64,000 nt of DNA, taken from the NCBI GenBank assembly GCA_948567375.1, contig OX419757.1, positions 54,188,001 through 54,252,000 on the forward strand, given 5' to 3'. The translations under genes were made by a program, and so were the position numbers. Below are positions 24,380-34,900 of this stretch, in pieces (within the stretch, counting starts at the first letter, position 1; each line of letters opens with the position of its first letter). The notes under the pieces were generated by a model. It made no database searches. It had not been told where the DNA came from and saw only the letters and a list, made by a program, of their open reading frames with translations. The DNA is from Lunularia cruciata (Eukaryota > Streptophyta > Marchantiopsida > Lunulariales > Lunulariaceae).

Positions 24380-25686
24380 GGTCAACTTTCAGATCAAGCA
24401 AGCATTGCTGAGTCTCCTGGAGTTGTGGATGATGTTCTATGTGTTACCCAAGACAAAGATCAATTTGAGGAGTCATGGATATTGGACTCAGGTTGCACTT
24501 ACCATATGTGTCCAAATAAGGAGTGGTTTCATGAGTACAAATCATTCAATGGAGGATCTGTAATAATGGGGAACAACATGGCTTCTAAAGCTATTGGCAT
24601 TGGTACAATACACATTAAGATGTTTGATAGTATTGTGAGGACTCTTGCTGATGTGAGGCATGTTCATGAGTTAAGGAAGAATCTGATATCACTAGGCACT
24701 TTGGACTCAAATGGTCGGAGGTGGGGAGCAAAAAATGGAACATTCAAGTTATCAAAAAGAGAATTGGTTGTAATGAAGGGCAAGAAGATAGGAAATCTTT
24801 ATGAGCTTGTTGGAGAGACCATCACTAGAGGAGTGGCAAGTACTATTTCTGAAAATGAAGATCCCAAAGATCTTACTCAATTATGGCACCTACGTTTGGG
24901 TCATATGAGTGAAAGGGATCTAAGTGAATTGTCCAAGCAACAACTTCTGAAGGGCCTTAAAAGTTGTAAGTTAAAATTTTGTGAGCATTGTGTAATAGGA
25001 AAGCAACGGAGGGTAAACTTTTCCACAGGATTTCATTGCACAAAGGGAAATTTAGATTGTGTGCATTCTAATCTTTGGGGCCATACACCTGTAGCTTCCA
25101 AATCTAGAGCATTATATTTTGCATCTTTGGTTGATGATTACTCTAGGAGAGTAGGGGTCTACACCATGAAGCAAAAATCATAGGTTTTCTCTCTCTTTAA
25201 ACAATGTAAGGTGATGATGGAGAAACAAATTGGAAGGAAAGTGAAGTGTTTGAGATTTGATAATGGTGGAGAATACAAATCTGGAGAGTTTGATAGATAT
25301 TGTAAGAGTGAAGGGATAATTCATCACTTTACCATATCGGATATTCCTCAAAAAAATGGTGTGGCAGAGTGGATATATTGTACAATCTTGGAGAAAGCAA
25401 GAAGTATGTTAAGCAACATCAAATTGGAGAAGAGTTTGTGGTAGAAGCTATAAATATGGCTTGTCATTTGGTAAACATTTCTCTCTCTATTGCTATTGAG
25501 TGTAAGATACCTATGGAAAAATGGACAAGTAGGCATGTTAATTACTCTTCACTTAGAGTATCTGGATGCATAGCTTATGTTCATATTCAACAAGAACAAA
25601 GGACAAAGTTAGATCCCAAATCTAGAAAATATATATTCTTGGGATATGAGAAGGATACAAAGGGATATAGATTATGGGATCCATAG
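24380..25686 (+). pseudogene. Copia-1 protease and integrase relic
   Basis: The frame 24323-25183 holds the aspartic protease site WILDSGCTYHMC (D-S-G), the GAG-pre-integrase zinc region (LWHLRLGHMSE... CEHCVIGKQ), and the first part of the integrase core (LVDDYSRRVGVY with its aspartate). A TAG at 25181 ends it. The next open pieces, 25211-25444 and 25369-25686, give FDNGGEYKSGEF with the second aspartate and QKNGVAEW, where the usual glutamate-arginine is glutamate-tryptophan, then the C-terminal CIAYVHI and FLGYEKDTKGYRLWDP. At least two stops and a frame change disable it. Confidence 0.88.
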
Positions 25687-25886
25687 ATTATGGTGTTGTC
25701 TTGTTGTGAGTAGGGATGTTGTTTTTGATGAGTCTTGTACAATGAAGACTATTACTAGAGCAAAAGAAAAGAAAAAACAAATTCATTCATTCAGATTTTG
25801 TTAAGATAGATATTGATCTTGGAAATGAAGACATTTCACCTCTTGTAGATTTACCAAGTGAACCATTAGAAGAGCAAAGCTAAGAA

Positions 25887-26719
25887 GTGATTCATGAACA
25901 TAGGTATCTAAATAGGGATAGAAGGCCTCCAAAGAGATATGATAATTCATTTGTAGCTTATGCTCTTCTTACTGAGAATGGTGAGCCTTCTTCATATGAA
26001 CAGGCAATGCAAGATCAAGAGTGTCAAAAGTGGCATTGTGCAATGGAAGAGGAGATGAAGTCTTTGGCCAAAAACCAAACTTGGAGACTTGAAAAATTGC
26101 CTATGGGAAAGAAGGCAATTGGTTGTAGATGGATATTTTGGAGGAAGGAAGGACTTCCAAAATCAAGTGGAGATAAATACAAGGCAAGGCTTGTAGCCAA
26201 AAAGACGGTATTCACTTCAATGAGATTTTTTCCACGATGGTTAAAATCTCTTCAATTCATGCACTATTGGCAATAGTTGCATTGTATAACTTGGAGTTGG
26301 AGCAACTAGATGTTACAATTCATTTTTTACATGGAGAATTTAAGGAGGAGATTTACATGCATCAACCTGAAGGTTTTGTGGTACCAAGGAACCAGAGCAT
26401 GGTTTATAGGTTACAAAAATCTTTATATAAACTAAAGCAAAGTCCAAGACTTTGGTACATGAAATTTGATGCTTTCATGTTGAATCAAGGATATAACAAA
26501 AGTGAATCAGATTGTTGTGTATACCTCAAGAAGCTACATGGACCTAGAGTATTTGATTTAATAATCTTGGTACTATATGTGGATGATATGCTTATTGCTG
26601 CAAAGGATATGGTTGAGGTGGAGAAATTGAAAGCACAACTTGGTAAGGAGTTTGATATGAGGGACTTGTGTTCTTCAAAGAGTGTACTTGGGATTGAAAT
26701 CCACCGGGATAGGGAGTGA
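25887..26719 (+). pseudogene. Copia-1 reverse transcriptase relic, truncated
   Basis: 25887-26276 encodes the start of the reverse transcriptase (WRLEKLPMGKKAIGCRWIF). After a frameshift near 26240 the frame 26237-26719 continues with LEQLDVTIHFLHGEFKEEIY, MHQPEGFV and the catalytic LVLYVDDMLIAAKDM. The gene then stops at LGIEIHRDRE, where the sequence switches into LTR sequence. The conserved aspartate in the DVxxAFLxG motif is intact (DVTIHFLHG), as is YVDD. Confidence 0.87.
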
Positions 26720-26809
26720 ACCACATTATTTCCTACTAGTCCTGATTTATGTTTAATGGGCCTTAGGATGTGCTATAGCAAGAGGTCCTTGGGGCGATAT
26801 TTTCTAACA
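26713..26809 (+). repeat. Partial 3' LTR of copia-1
   Basis: About 97 bp matching the last quarter of the 5' LTR (GGGAGTGAACCA, TGATTTATGTTTAATGG, TATTTTCTAACA). The junction with reverse transcriptase lies in a short shared AGG, suggesting an end-joining deletion. Confidence 0.82.
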
Positions 26810-27480
26810 AAGGAATTTCTGAATATAATAATTTAAGCTTTGCTGCAAGAGGCCAAGAATCTACCAGATATCAAGGTAGCACACCACTTCATACTTCAGT
26901 GGCGTCGGGCTCTATTCTCCAAGTAGAGGATTATGTTGCACCTAAGTTGACTCTAGTGCCACAATGGATGTTGCAAATCCGAATCAAGAATACACATCCA
27001 AGCATCATAACTCACATGCAAACTCACAAGCAACAAAATCATTAACCCAATAAGATTTGGCATCTTGGTAAGCAATTATATTACCATAATTCTTCAAGGA
27101 ATACCATCTAGTAAGATAGTTATTGAGCTTTCTAGAACACGCAAGAAGGAAAATCTATGACCCATTCAACCTTTGTAATCACAAATACTCCAAAACCTAT
27201 AAAAGAGGCTCATTACAAAGTTCCACAAGAGAATGAACCCCACAATTGCAAAGTGCAACTTACAACTTACAACTTCAAAAAAAGAGCTAATTGCAAATGT
27301 AGGCTGCTAATAGATATAGATCTTTATCTATACCTTACTTGTTCATGTTTACATAATGCCCTACAAAAGGTGGTTCACTGCAAAGTTCCACAAGAGAACG
27401 AACTCCAAACTTGCAACTTGCAACTTCAAAAGAATCCACTAAGAAGAACTAATTGTAAAGATAGGCTGCTTATAGATTAC
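26810..27480. repeat. AT-rich segment with a diverged tandem duplication
   Basis: No gene seen. CAAAGTTCCACAAGAGAA.GAAC, AACTTGCAACTT- or AACTTACAACTT-type stretches and TAGGCTGCT.ATAGAT recur at about 27215-27325 and 27378-27480, a tandem duplication of about 165 bp. The short frame at 27157-27483 is this repeat. Confidence 0.6.
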
Positions 27481-27491
27481 TAGCTATAGCT

Positions 27492-27563
27492 AAACATGAA
27501 CAAGTAAGCCATAGATATGGCTATAGCTAACAATCTATATCTATGGCTTACTTGTTCATGTTT
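27492..27563. repeat. Perfect 27-bp inverted repeat (hairpin)
   Basis: AAACATGAACAAGTAAGCC... at 27492-27518 is followed, after an 18-bp loop, by its exact complement at 27537-27563. A transcript would form a 27-bp stem; as DNA it could extrude as a cruciform. It lies directly left of a non-LTR insertion whose target duplication begins at 27561. What generated it is not clear. Confidence 0.92.
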
Positions 27564-27574
27564 AATGCATATTG

Positions 27575-27691
27575 TATAATGCATAATGCATGTAAAATGG
27601 AGCTTAGCTCCATTTTACCTTTTTCATCTCTCCTTTGTACGAGCTTGATGGGGTCTTCCCATCCTTCATTTTTTTTACATGGTAGTCTTTC
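27575..27691 (+). mobile_element. Short 5'-truncated non-LTR copy with 14-bp target duplication
   Basis: This 117-bp stretch resembles, in inverted orientation, the 3' part of the element at 28210-29218: GATGGGGTCTTCCCATCCTT against the complement of AAGGATGGGAAGACCCCATC. It is flanked by perfect copies of TTTAATGCATATTG at 27561-27574 and 27692-27705, the target duplication expected from target-primed reverse transcription. Near its left end is a palindrome, GTAAAATGGAGCT and its complement around a central T (27592-27618). Only the untranslated 3' end of the element is present. Confidence 0.78.
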
Positions 27692-27705
27692 TTTAATGCA
27701 TATTG

Positions 27706-28197
27706 GTGTTTTATATAACATTTCAACATATTCTAACATTTTATTTTGTAAGAACGTTACAAACGTTACATGTTATATGACTTGGATGGTGTTCTTTTAC
27801 ACAAAATTAAGGTTATGGTTCAAATTTGACTTACCGAAAGAAACAATACTAAGCATGTCTTTGACTAAGTACTTAGATAACTCTAATGTCATCATGTGGA
27901 TAGCCTTAGTGACAGTGTTATATCCTTTGTCTTACATCTATTTCTCCATACCGTAAACTTGTATATGTACAATAAGTGATGCCTTTAACTTTATTGGAGA
28001 AGACATTATAGTTGATTACGAAATGAATATTATTCAATTCTAGTGTATATGATTGTACTACATCTGATATGCATAATTCAATACTGTGCCCAAATCAAGC
28101 ATCACAATTCCAATGACAAATTTAATCTTCTTCATGAGATACTTTGACAATGAAGGAGGCATTGCAATGTAATATATAGTCTTGAGTGGGTCCATGA
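27706..28197. other. No gene recognised
   Basis: AT-rich sequence between two non-LTR insertions. Short open frames on plus (27543-27956) and minus (28058-28300) run across insertion boundaries and are not genes. Confidence 0.4.
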
Positions 28198-28209
28198 ACC
28201 CATGAAAAA

Positions 28210-29218
28210 AAGGCGACCGTGTAGGAAAAATGAAGGATGGGAAGACCCCATCAAGCCGTACAAGGGAGAGACAAAAAGGTAACATGGGGCTAAGCCCCAA
28301 TAGAGTCTGTATGAGAAATCTGCCCTACCGCACCTAAGATATCCGAGTTATGCAAGTCGTACGGTCTACACACAACTGTAGCATCCAAAGAAACATCACC
28401 TAATGTGATTGCTCTCCTATGGATTGCACCAGCCACTGCCCTCTGTAGAGCAACGGACACACGCTGTCTAAAGTAAGCTACAAAGTATGAGAGTGAGAGT
28501 GGTACCCCCTGACGCCTAACATGATAAGCTCTCGCGCACTCTCGACAAATGTGTCAAATGCCGTGTCCATCGCTCCATATAACTCCAAGGCTAGAGGAAC
28601 AAAGAGGTGACCTCGCTGCATGCCCCTATACTTGGAGACCTTGCGACCTGCTGCTGCACTCGCCGCCCATCCATGGGGGTGGGTAATCACTCCCTCCAAA
28701 ACTGTATCCCGTGTAGGGTCCGTGACCACGACATCCGCTACTGTCACCTGATCATCTCGGACCAAGTATAAGTCTGCCCTGACACGTGTCGTCTGCAATG
28801 CATACGAACGCTCCTTCCAAGCTAAGTATCCACTCTCTCGTGCCATAGCAAACACTATGTCTCTAATGGCATCATGTGTAGCTATCCTTTGTCCTCCAAA
28901 AGGACACGGTGTCATGTGGACCGCTGCTGCATCTAGTGTGGAACCACACTCACAAGTGAGTAGTGAAGATGTAGATGGGTGGACCAAACCTAGGCGAAAC
29001 CTCATCGCTGTAGAAAAAGTAGCCGATGCGAGTCGGAAAGCCCTAATGCATGGTCGAGCTAGGATCCACGAGCCTGCACCCTTGCCGGAGCAAGAGCGTA
29101 GACGTGCTCTAGTAGCATGAGGAATGAACGAGTCAACTAAGAGAGAATGTAGCATATGCTCACATTGTCGCTCCATCAAGGAAGAAGACCCATGAAGAAG
29201 GCCCATCAAGGCATCAAG
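28210..29218 (-). mobile_element. Non-LTR retrotransposon fragment with endonuclease ORF
   Basis: About 1.0 kb flanked by perfect direct repeats ACCCATGAAAAA at 28198-28209 and 29219-29230. On minus it consists of a 248-codon ORF followed by an untranslated 3' end of about 270 bp. That 3' end is shared with two further, shorter insertions at 27575-27691 and 46629-46879, each with its own target duplication. Common 3' ends, variable 5' truncation and target duplications of 10-14 bp are the marks of a non-LTR element. No poly(A) tail is seen; the 3' end is T-rich. The 5' boundary is less sure, because a similar GACCCATGAAGAA lies nearby at about 29187. Confidence 0.72.
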
Positions 29219-29224
29219 ACCCAT
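28478..29224 (-). CDS. Zinc-finger and restriction-like endonuclease C-terminal ORF of a non-LTR element
   Basis: This 248-residue open frame resembles the C-terminal part of proteins encoded by RLE-type non-LTR retrotransposons. A cysteine/histidine cluster at about residues 89-107 (CECGSTLDAAAVHMTPC, a C-x-C...H-x4-C pattern) is followed by RIATHDAIRDIV. A possible PD-(D/E)xK-type core then follows (VRADLYL, then VTVADVVVTDP), with FVPLALELYG near the end. In such elements this domain nicks the target DNA. No reverse transcriptase is present, so the copy is 5'-truncated and the ATG at 29224 is probably internal methionine rather than a true start. It is open throughout and CpG-rich, unlike the retroelement relics around it, which suggests a fairly young insertion. 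A chance ORF is unlikely at this length with these motifs. The endonuclease assignment is from pattern, not a search. Confidence 0.65.
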   Translation of the reverse strand: MGLDALMGLLHGSSSLMERQCEHMLHSLLVDSFIPHATRARLRSCSGKGAGSWILARPCIRAFRLASATFSTAMRFRLGLVHPSTSSLLTCECGSTLDAAAVHMTPCPFGGQRIATHDAIRDIVFAMARESGYLAWKERSYALQTTRVRADLYLVRDDQVTVADVVVTDPTRDTVLEGVITHPHGWAASAAAGRKVSKYRGMQRGHLFVPLALELYGAMDTAFDTFVESARELIMLGVRGYHSHSHTL

Positions 29225-29230
29225 GAAAAA

Positions 29231-30578
29231 TGGCAGCCGACTTTCTATAACTCATTTTCATAATCAGAATCTCCACTTTTGCTTAAACTGCTCTATACGT
29301 CGCGCGACTTTTAACGTTAGTAAGTCGTGTCGACCGTTATGTGAAATCACGCCCAGACACAAGAGGTCCGTCGCCGCGAACCACGCTTTACATCCCAGCT
29401 GTTCAGGAGCACCGAGCTTGGACTCTTGCGAGCCCACTCGGTACCGTGGCCGCTGATTTTGAACCCCCGCCGGTACATGCAAGAGAAAAGTTCGTACTCT
29501 AGAAAGTTCACGAATTCGATCGCCGTGGACGGGCACACGATGATACAGTGCTTGGAAAGACCAATTTGGGAACCCACTACATCACCGGTAAGCATTTGGA
29601 GGTAAGGAATTCTAGTGGAGTCTCCCAGAATGTGTGAATGTTTCTGGAATATTCTTTGATAGCCGCCGGTTTCCTTCGAAGGGAAACCTTTGGACCCCGA
29701 CGATCTCCAAATTTTATCGGAGCAAGTTCTCTTTGCCGGGTATCTTAGAGCACACTGGACAAGGATTTCGTGTGTCAACAAAGGAATGAGAACGCGTCTA
29801 AAGTTTTTGCAGGAATCGTTTCGTCTTTCATCATTTTCTCCATCGCCGCACCCGCCTGTCAGGTATTTCGGTTGATTTTAGAGTTTACGTGATTACCTCA
29901 TGTTAATGTTCGCAGACAACCATCAATCGGGGTTAATGTGAATTGCTGTCATTCAATTGGAAAGGACGTTAAAGAATAAGGATAGAACCAAAAAGTGACT
30001 AAGTGGTCAGAGAATTATCTGACTGCCATAGCTTCATGGTGGATACGATTTTTGTAGTCGAGGATAAGGTTAGATCTACAATTAGAGTAGGAGCTGATTT
30101 ATCAGTGAGGTGAGAGTACGCCTGTCAACCTTGCCATCGTCCTCGTGTCAGTAGGCATGATAAAGTCTGGAGGATAGGAGGCGTGAGTGCTCTGGATGCG
30201 AGGGTTGGCCATGTCTTTTTGATTATCTAATTTTGCACTGTGGAATGTGTGCTATGGAAAACACTGTTGTCAATTGAGCTCATGCTCTTCGCTTTTACCG
30301 GCGTTTGTTTCGTATAGTTCGTACATTGGTTTCGCAACCTGTGATTGGACGCAGGGCGTTAGTTGATAGTCAAAAGTGTGTGAGCCGAATGTATTTTTGT
30401 GGTTTAACTTAGCCTGTTCGGTTTTTCAAGTAGCTGGAGCTGAACATATGAGGACTTCTTTTGAAGTTCTAGCAGAGCTTATGCTTCGACCGGGATGTTC
30501 AGAGAGCAGAGGAGTGAAGTTGGAATTGTGCTGTATTGCAGGTTTTGTGTGACTCTTAGAGATACTGTGTGAAGTCGG
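29231..30578 (+). promoter_or_regulatory. Upstream region of the RimP-like gene, possible 5' UTR intron
   Basis: CpG-containing sequence between the non-LTR insertion and the start codon. A consensus donor (CAG|GTATTT, exon end 29862) and acceptor (TGCTGTATTGCAG, exon start 30542) could define a 5' UTR intron of about 680 bp; this is inference only. An in-frame TGA at 30570 just before the ATG shows the protein does not extend further upstream in this exon. Short frames on both strands (29347-29781 minus, 29690-29875 plus) have no recognisable product. No TATA box is obvious. Confidence 0.4.
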
Positions 30579-31917
30579 ATGCTTCCGGTTCATAATCTAA
30601 TGCAAGGATCACTGGCGCTGCCCCAGCGCGTTTCCTTGCACTCTCTTGCTGTCGTGCAGTCCAGAACTTTTGCTCCTGAGCAGGTTGGCGTCTTTCGTCT
30701 TCCTCATCTACAGACTTACAACGACTGTAAGCCAGATGATCTCAAGGATTTTCGCAAAGAAAACATCTCAATTCGAAGCATTGAGCGCGTCAATAGCACC
30801 GAAGTAGTGAATGATTTGTGCTTTGGTACTCGAGTAAAGGCCCGGGGTTTATCACTTGCATTGAACGCAGGAATCAGAAAGATGAGGGGTAGTACTCTTG
30901 CAAGTCTTGCCTCTTGTTCTTATGCCAGTCTTCTTAATCCAGCGGTTTCAGATAGATCCACAGCTATCCATGGACAAATTTTAGATTACAGCTCGTGGAA
31001 GAGCTTAGTGACAGGGATTCCAGGGCCTCTCCGGCACGAGCCTGCCTTCCCATGGTACTGTCCACCGTCTGGGGTATTAAGGGGTTTAAGAACTAAGAAC
31101 TTTAACGGATTAGTTCCGGCGAAGAAGGTAAGGCAAGACCTGCTAGTTAAGGATAGTAACAGCTCTGCTAAAACCGACACAGGTTTTCAAAGCACAAAGT
31201 TGGATAAAGATGAAGTTCTCTACAGTTCTGACAGTGAGAGTGAGAGCGAAGTGGACAAGGAAGAGAAATTTGCCAGAATTGAAGTTATAGGCTCTCTCGG
31301 GCAGAGTGGACGCGACGAAGAAAATTGGAAGGAGCAGAAGAAAGGAAAGAAACTGAAACCCATGCGGGGACAAGGCGAGGACTCTGAGAGTGATAGCGAT
31401 GATGATGAAAAGGAGAAGCCGAAGAAGGGTGTTACGCCAAATGGGAAGGTAGAAATAGTTGGGATGGACGGAGAGGATTCAGACAGTGAAAGGGACGACA
31501 ATGAGGAGAAGGGGAAGGAGAAGGAGAAGGAAATGAAGAAGAAGATGAAAGAAGCGGAGAAAGAACTTAAGAGGCTCGCTAAGGCCGTGAAGAAAGAGAA
31601 GAAGGAAATGAAAGCGAAGATGAAAATGAAGGAGGAAAGTGACAGTGAAGGTGAAGACAAGAAGAAGGAAGAAAATAAAAAGATGCTAGCTAGTAAAGAC
31701 GAAGAGTGGGGAGCCGAATTCGACTATGATAAAGAGGACGATATATTCGATGTGAAAAGCAAGGTAAATTTTACAGTCCTGAAGGAGAACGCCTCAGCGA
31801 CTGATAGTGACCATGAAGGCGAAGATGACGAGGTGGATGTAGTTGCGGATTCTCTCAACGTGGACGAGCTGGAGGAAGATGACTTCGAGCTGGTTGGGGA
31901 TGAGGATTTAGTTGATG
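30579..31917 (+). CDS. RimP-like gene exon 1 (transit peptide and charged extension)
   Basis: Encodes residues 1-446 and the first base of 447. The start is the first ATG after an in-frame TGA at 30570. The N-terminus (MLPVHNLMQGSLALPQRVS) resembles an organelle targeting sequence. From about residue 210 the composition changes to Ser/Glu/Asp/Lys, with SSDSESESEVDKEE. An Arg-poor, Lys/Glu-rich run at about residues 308-362 (KEKEKEMKKKMKEAEKELK) should form a long single helix or coiled coil. The end is again acidic (DELEEDDFELVGDEDLVDG). The donor is GATG|GTATGA. Read-through would give 16 more codons to a stop at 31967. Confidence 0.88.
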
Positions 31918-34900
31918 GTATGATCGAGAAAGAATTTGAATGTTCTCCATTCCTTGATTGTCTCTGAGAATGTTTGTTGGGTAGGAAACTCGTTCTGTAG
32001 TTTCTTCGTTCTTTCTTGGTTAGAAGAAAGAGCAGATGAGTTGTTTTCAAACTTCCAATGACGTGATCTGAAATGTCCTCATTTCTCAATATCCAGTATT
32101 CCTCCCAATCTCCCAATATCCAGTATTCCTCACTCATGAGTTTTCGAACGAGTTTTTTCGAGGGGTACTGACACTCGCTCAGCTACTTCGACACCGCGTG
32201 AGGCACTGATGAAGTCGCATGTGCTTTCGTGGAGGCTTACTATGAACGCCTTCTGCTTCCTTCAGCTGTTTAGTGTTCGAGGACTCATGAGTTCATAGCG
32301 CTTGTTGGCTTGTCGCTGTTGCCTTGGCACTCATGAGTTTTCGAGCAGAAACTCGGTATGAGGGGTATGGACACTTGCTCAGCTACTTCAGCACTGCGTG
32401 AGGCACAGATAAAGTTGCATACGCTTTCGTGGAGGTTTACTGTAGCCGCCTTCTGCTTCCTTCAGTTGTTTAGCGTTTCAGGGCTCAAGCGTCCATAGCG
32501 CGTGCTGCAATATACTCTATCCAGTCCTCTTTCGCTTCGCTTTCGTGTCCTAATATCCTGTTGCCTTACACTGTTACGCTTCGATATGTCTCAGAAAAAA
32601 CACTATCCATTCCACTCCCGCATTGCGCCACTCCTCCCGTCCTCAAGTAATTTCCTCCCTATTATTTTTCCACTCGCTCTTTTCCTGCTTCATGGTTCAT
32701 TCTTGACTTTCCATCTCCAGGGTTCCTGCCCGACTCCAGACTATAGCTTATTTTCTTCGTTCACGCTGTGCTTATAGGTGGTCAATTGCCCAATGTCGAA
32801 TTCTCTTGCATAGCCGTTACCGAATACACGTTGTTTGCTAGTTCTTTATGGATAGTGTTATATATGTTGTTCTCGATATGTTGCAATTATGCCTTTGCTT
32901 CAGGTTACATTCGGTGCACTCTACTGTAGGGATTTATCACTATTCTCGTATTGAGCAGATGTTGTTACCTTTCATATGCAGTTAATGAGTTCTGGAACAC
33001 CCGTTCCTAAAATGGCTTCTGCTCTCGTCTACCAGTATCCAGTCCTCCCTCATATGGGCTTACTTCACGATTTCCTTATATGAGTTGACTCTTCGTTTTC
33101 TTTGTACACATTAGTTGACAGATTCTCTACATGTAGTTATATGTGGTTCGATGCTTGATAGTACATGCTATTTATGAATTACATTTCATCTCCTTTTCGC
33201 ATGTACTTTTTAGTTAGTTTGCTTTCATTTTATTACCATTTCATCGACACTTCATATGCATTTAATGAGGTCTGGATCACCCGTTCCTCGAACTGCTTCT
33301 GTCCTCATATATCCATGTCCAGTCCTCTAACGTTTCACTCCATCTCAGCCAAGATACCATCCACTCTTCTCCCACTTCACTCCACCCCACATTGGTTGAC
33401 CTGTTTCATGGTTCCTATACATGATTTTTGCTAGTCTTCCGATTTCAGATCACTTAATCTTTCAAGGCTTGTTTGTTGGTCTTCGATTACATGTTGTGCT
33501 CTATTTCGCCACATGTTTTGCTTAGCGCTTATCGATTACATGATGTACAACAGTTCTCGACTGCTATTGATCAGGAAATATTTATATTACGTCTGTGCTT
33601 CGCTTTACATTCGATCTGTTAGATTCACTTCATCTCATTCACGGATTTTTACTCATCTCGATTTGCACATATTTGCACATCTGGTTCACAGATTCTCTAT
33701 ATGTAGTTATTGATGTACGTTGCTTGATAATACATGCTTTTTATGAATTAGATTTCATCTACTATTCCCATATTTTATAGTCAGTTCTGATTTCATTTCA
33801 TATGCATTTAATGAGTTCTGGACCCCCCCCTTCCAGGAACGCTTCTGTCCCCACATATCCAATATCATGTTTACATTTCATTTCATTCGCACTTCATATA
33901 CATTTAATGAGTTCCGAATCCCCCATTTTTCAAATAGCTTCTGCTCTCATGTCCTCATATCCAGTGTTTCTCTCCATGCGTAAAGTACCTTTTTCTTTCA
34001 CACACGGTTGAGTAACAAGTTTCTCTATAGGTTTTTCTAACTTCAGATCAATGTTTTAGGTCTTTTCTTTGTTTTGATTCTGTTCTACACGTTATATTTC
34101 ATCTACTTTCTGCATGTTCCTTTCACTTATTTTCTGTTGATTTGATCATTTCATTGCAATTGTACATACATTTCATATGTAGGCTTGTTTACCATACCGT
34201 TGATCAGGAGTTCTAGTTGACTTTTTATTTGATGTAGATACTGTCTATTGTGTTCCCATTGGATTGAATCCCATACTGTTCATGTTCGAGCCTACCAGTA
34301 GTTCTTTTCCCATAAGCTTGTATACCATACGGTTATCTAGGAATCCTACTTGACTCCTGCACATATATATAACCAGTACAGTTAGTTCGCCTTTCATTCA
34401 ATGATGTTTCTCCTATATATATGCTGGTGTTTCCATATGTTTATTTCGATTATGCCATTGCTGCAGGCTACCTTCGATGCATTCTAACTTAAGGATTTCA
34501 TACTACTCTAGCCTTGCGTGTATCGTACCTTCCATGCATTCTACCCTCGGGATTTAATACTCATAGTGACATATATATTGTTTATATATTGTTTATCAAT
34601 ATATACATACTCCTAGTGTTGCATTTCACTCAGTTAATTTACCACCTTCTTCCTTTGAGTACTTCTACTAGTTTTTATCTGCTTTCAATACTAACATTTG
34701 TCTCCTTTCAGGCTTTAACCAGGTATGTCTCGAGTCCCTTACTTATTCATGCTTGCGTTTTCATTTTCTTCCATTCAGATGCTGATTTATTTGCATCACG
34801 TAGTCATTCTGCTTATTATTGTTGTTGCCCATTGTTTGGATTTTATGCTTCATACGTTACAGCTTTACCCTGAGCGGCACTCTTGGAAGCAACCGAGTTT

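Larger units (their letters stand above)
23109..26809 (+). mobile_element. Copia-1: Ty1/copia element, rearranged and dead
   Basis: A 5' LTR (23109-23515), a primer-binding site, gag, protease, integrase and most of reverse transcriptase lie in the right order on plus. The element then jumps at about 26713 from reverse transcriptase straight into the middle of an LTR, which runs to TTCTAACA at 26809. The rest of pol and the first three quarters of the 3' LTR are missing. It is closely related to copia-2 at 44138-49112. The LTR flanks give no target duplication (AGATGT before, AAGGA after), as expected after rearrangement. Confidence 0.88.

Noticed and set aside
27543-27956. Plus-strand frame of 137 codons
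   Set aside because: It runs across a target duplication and the boundary of a non-LTR insertion, so it is assembled from unrelated pieces.
29347-29781. Minus-strand frame of 144 codons upstream of the RimP-like gene
   Set aside because: No domain, no splice context, and overlaps competing frames on both strands; probably chance in a CpG-rich leader region.
31220-31660. Minus-strand frame of 146 codons rich in Ser and Phe opposite exon 1
   Set aside because: It is the antisense of the Glu/Lys-rich part of exon 1; GAG/AAG codons read backwards give Ser/Phe/Leu. The same holds for 31724-32137.
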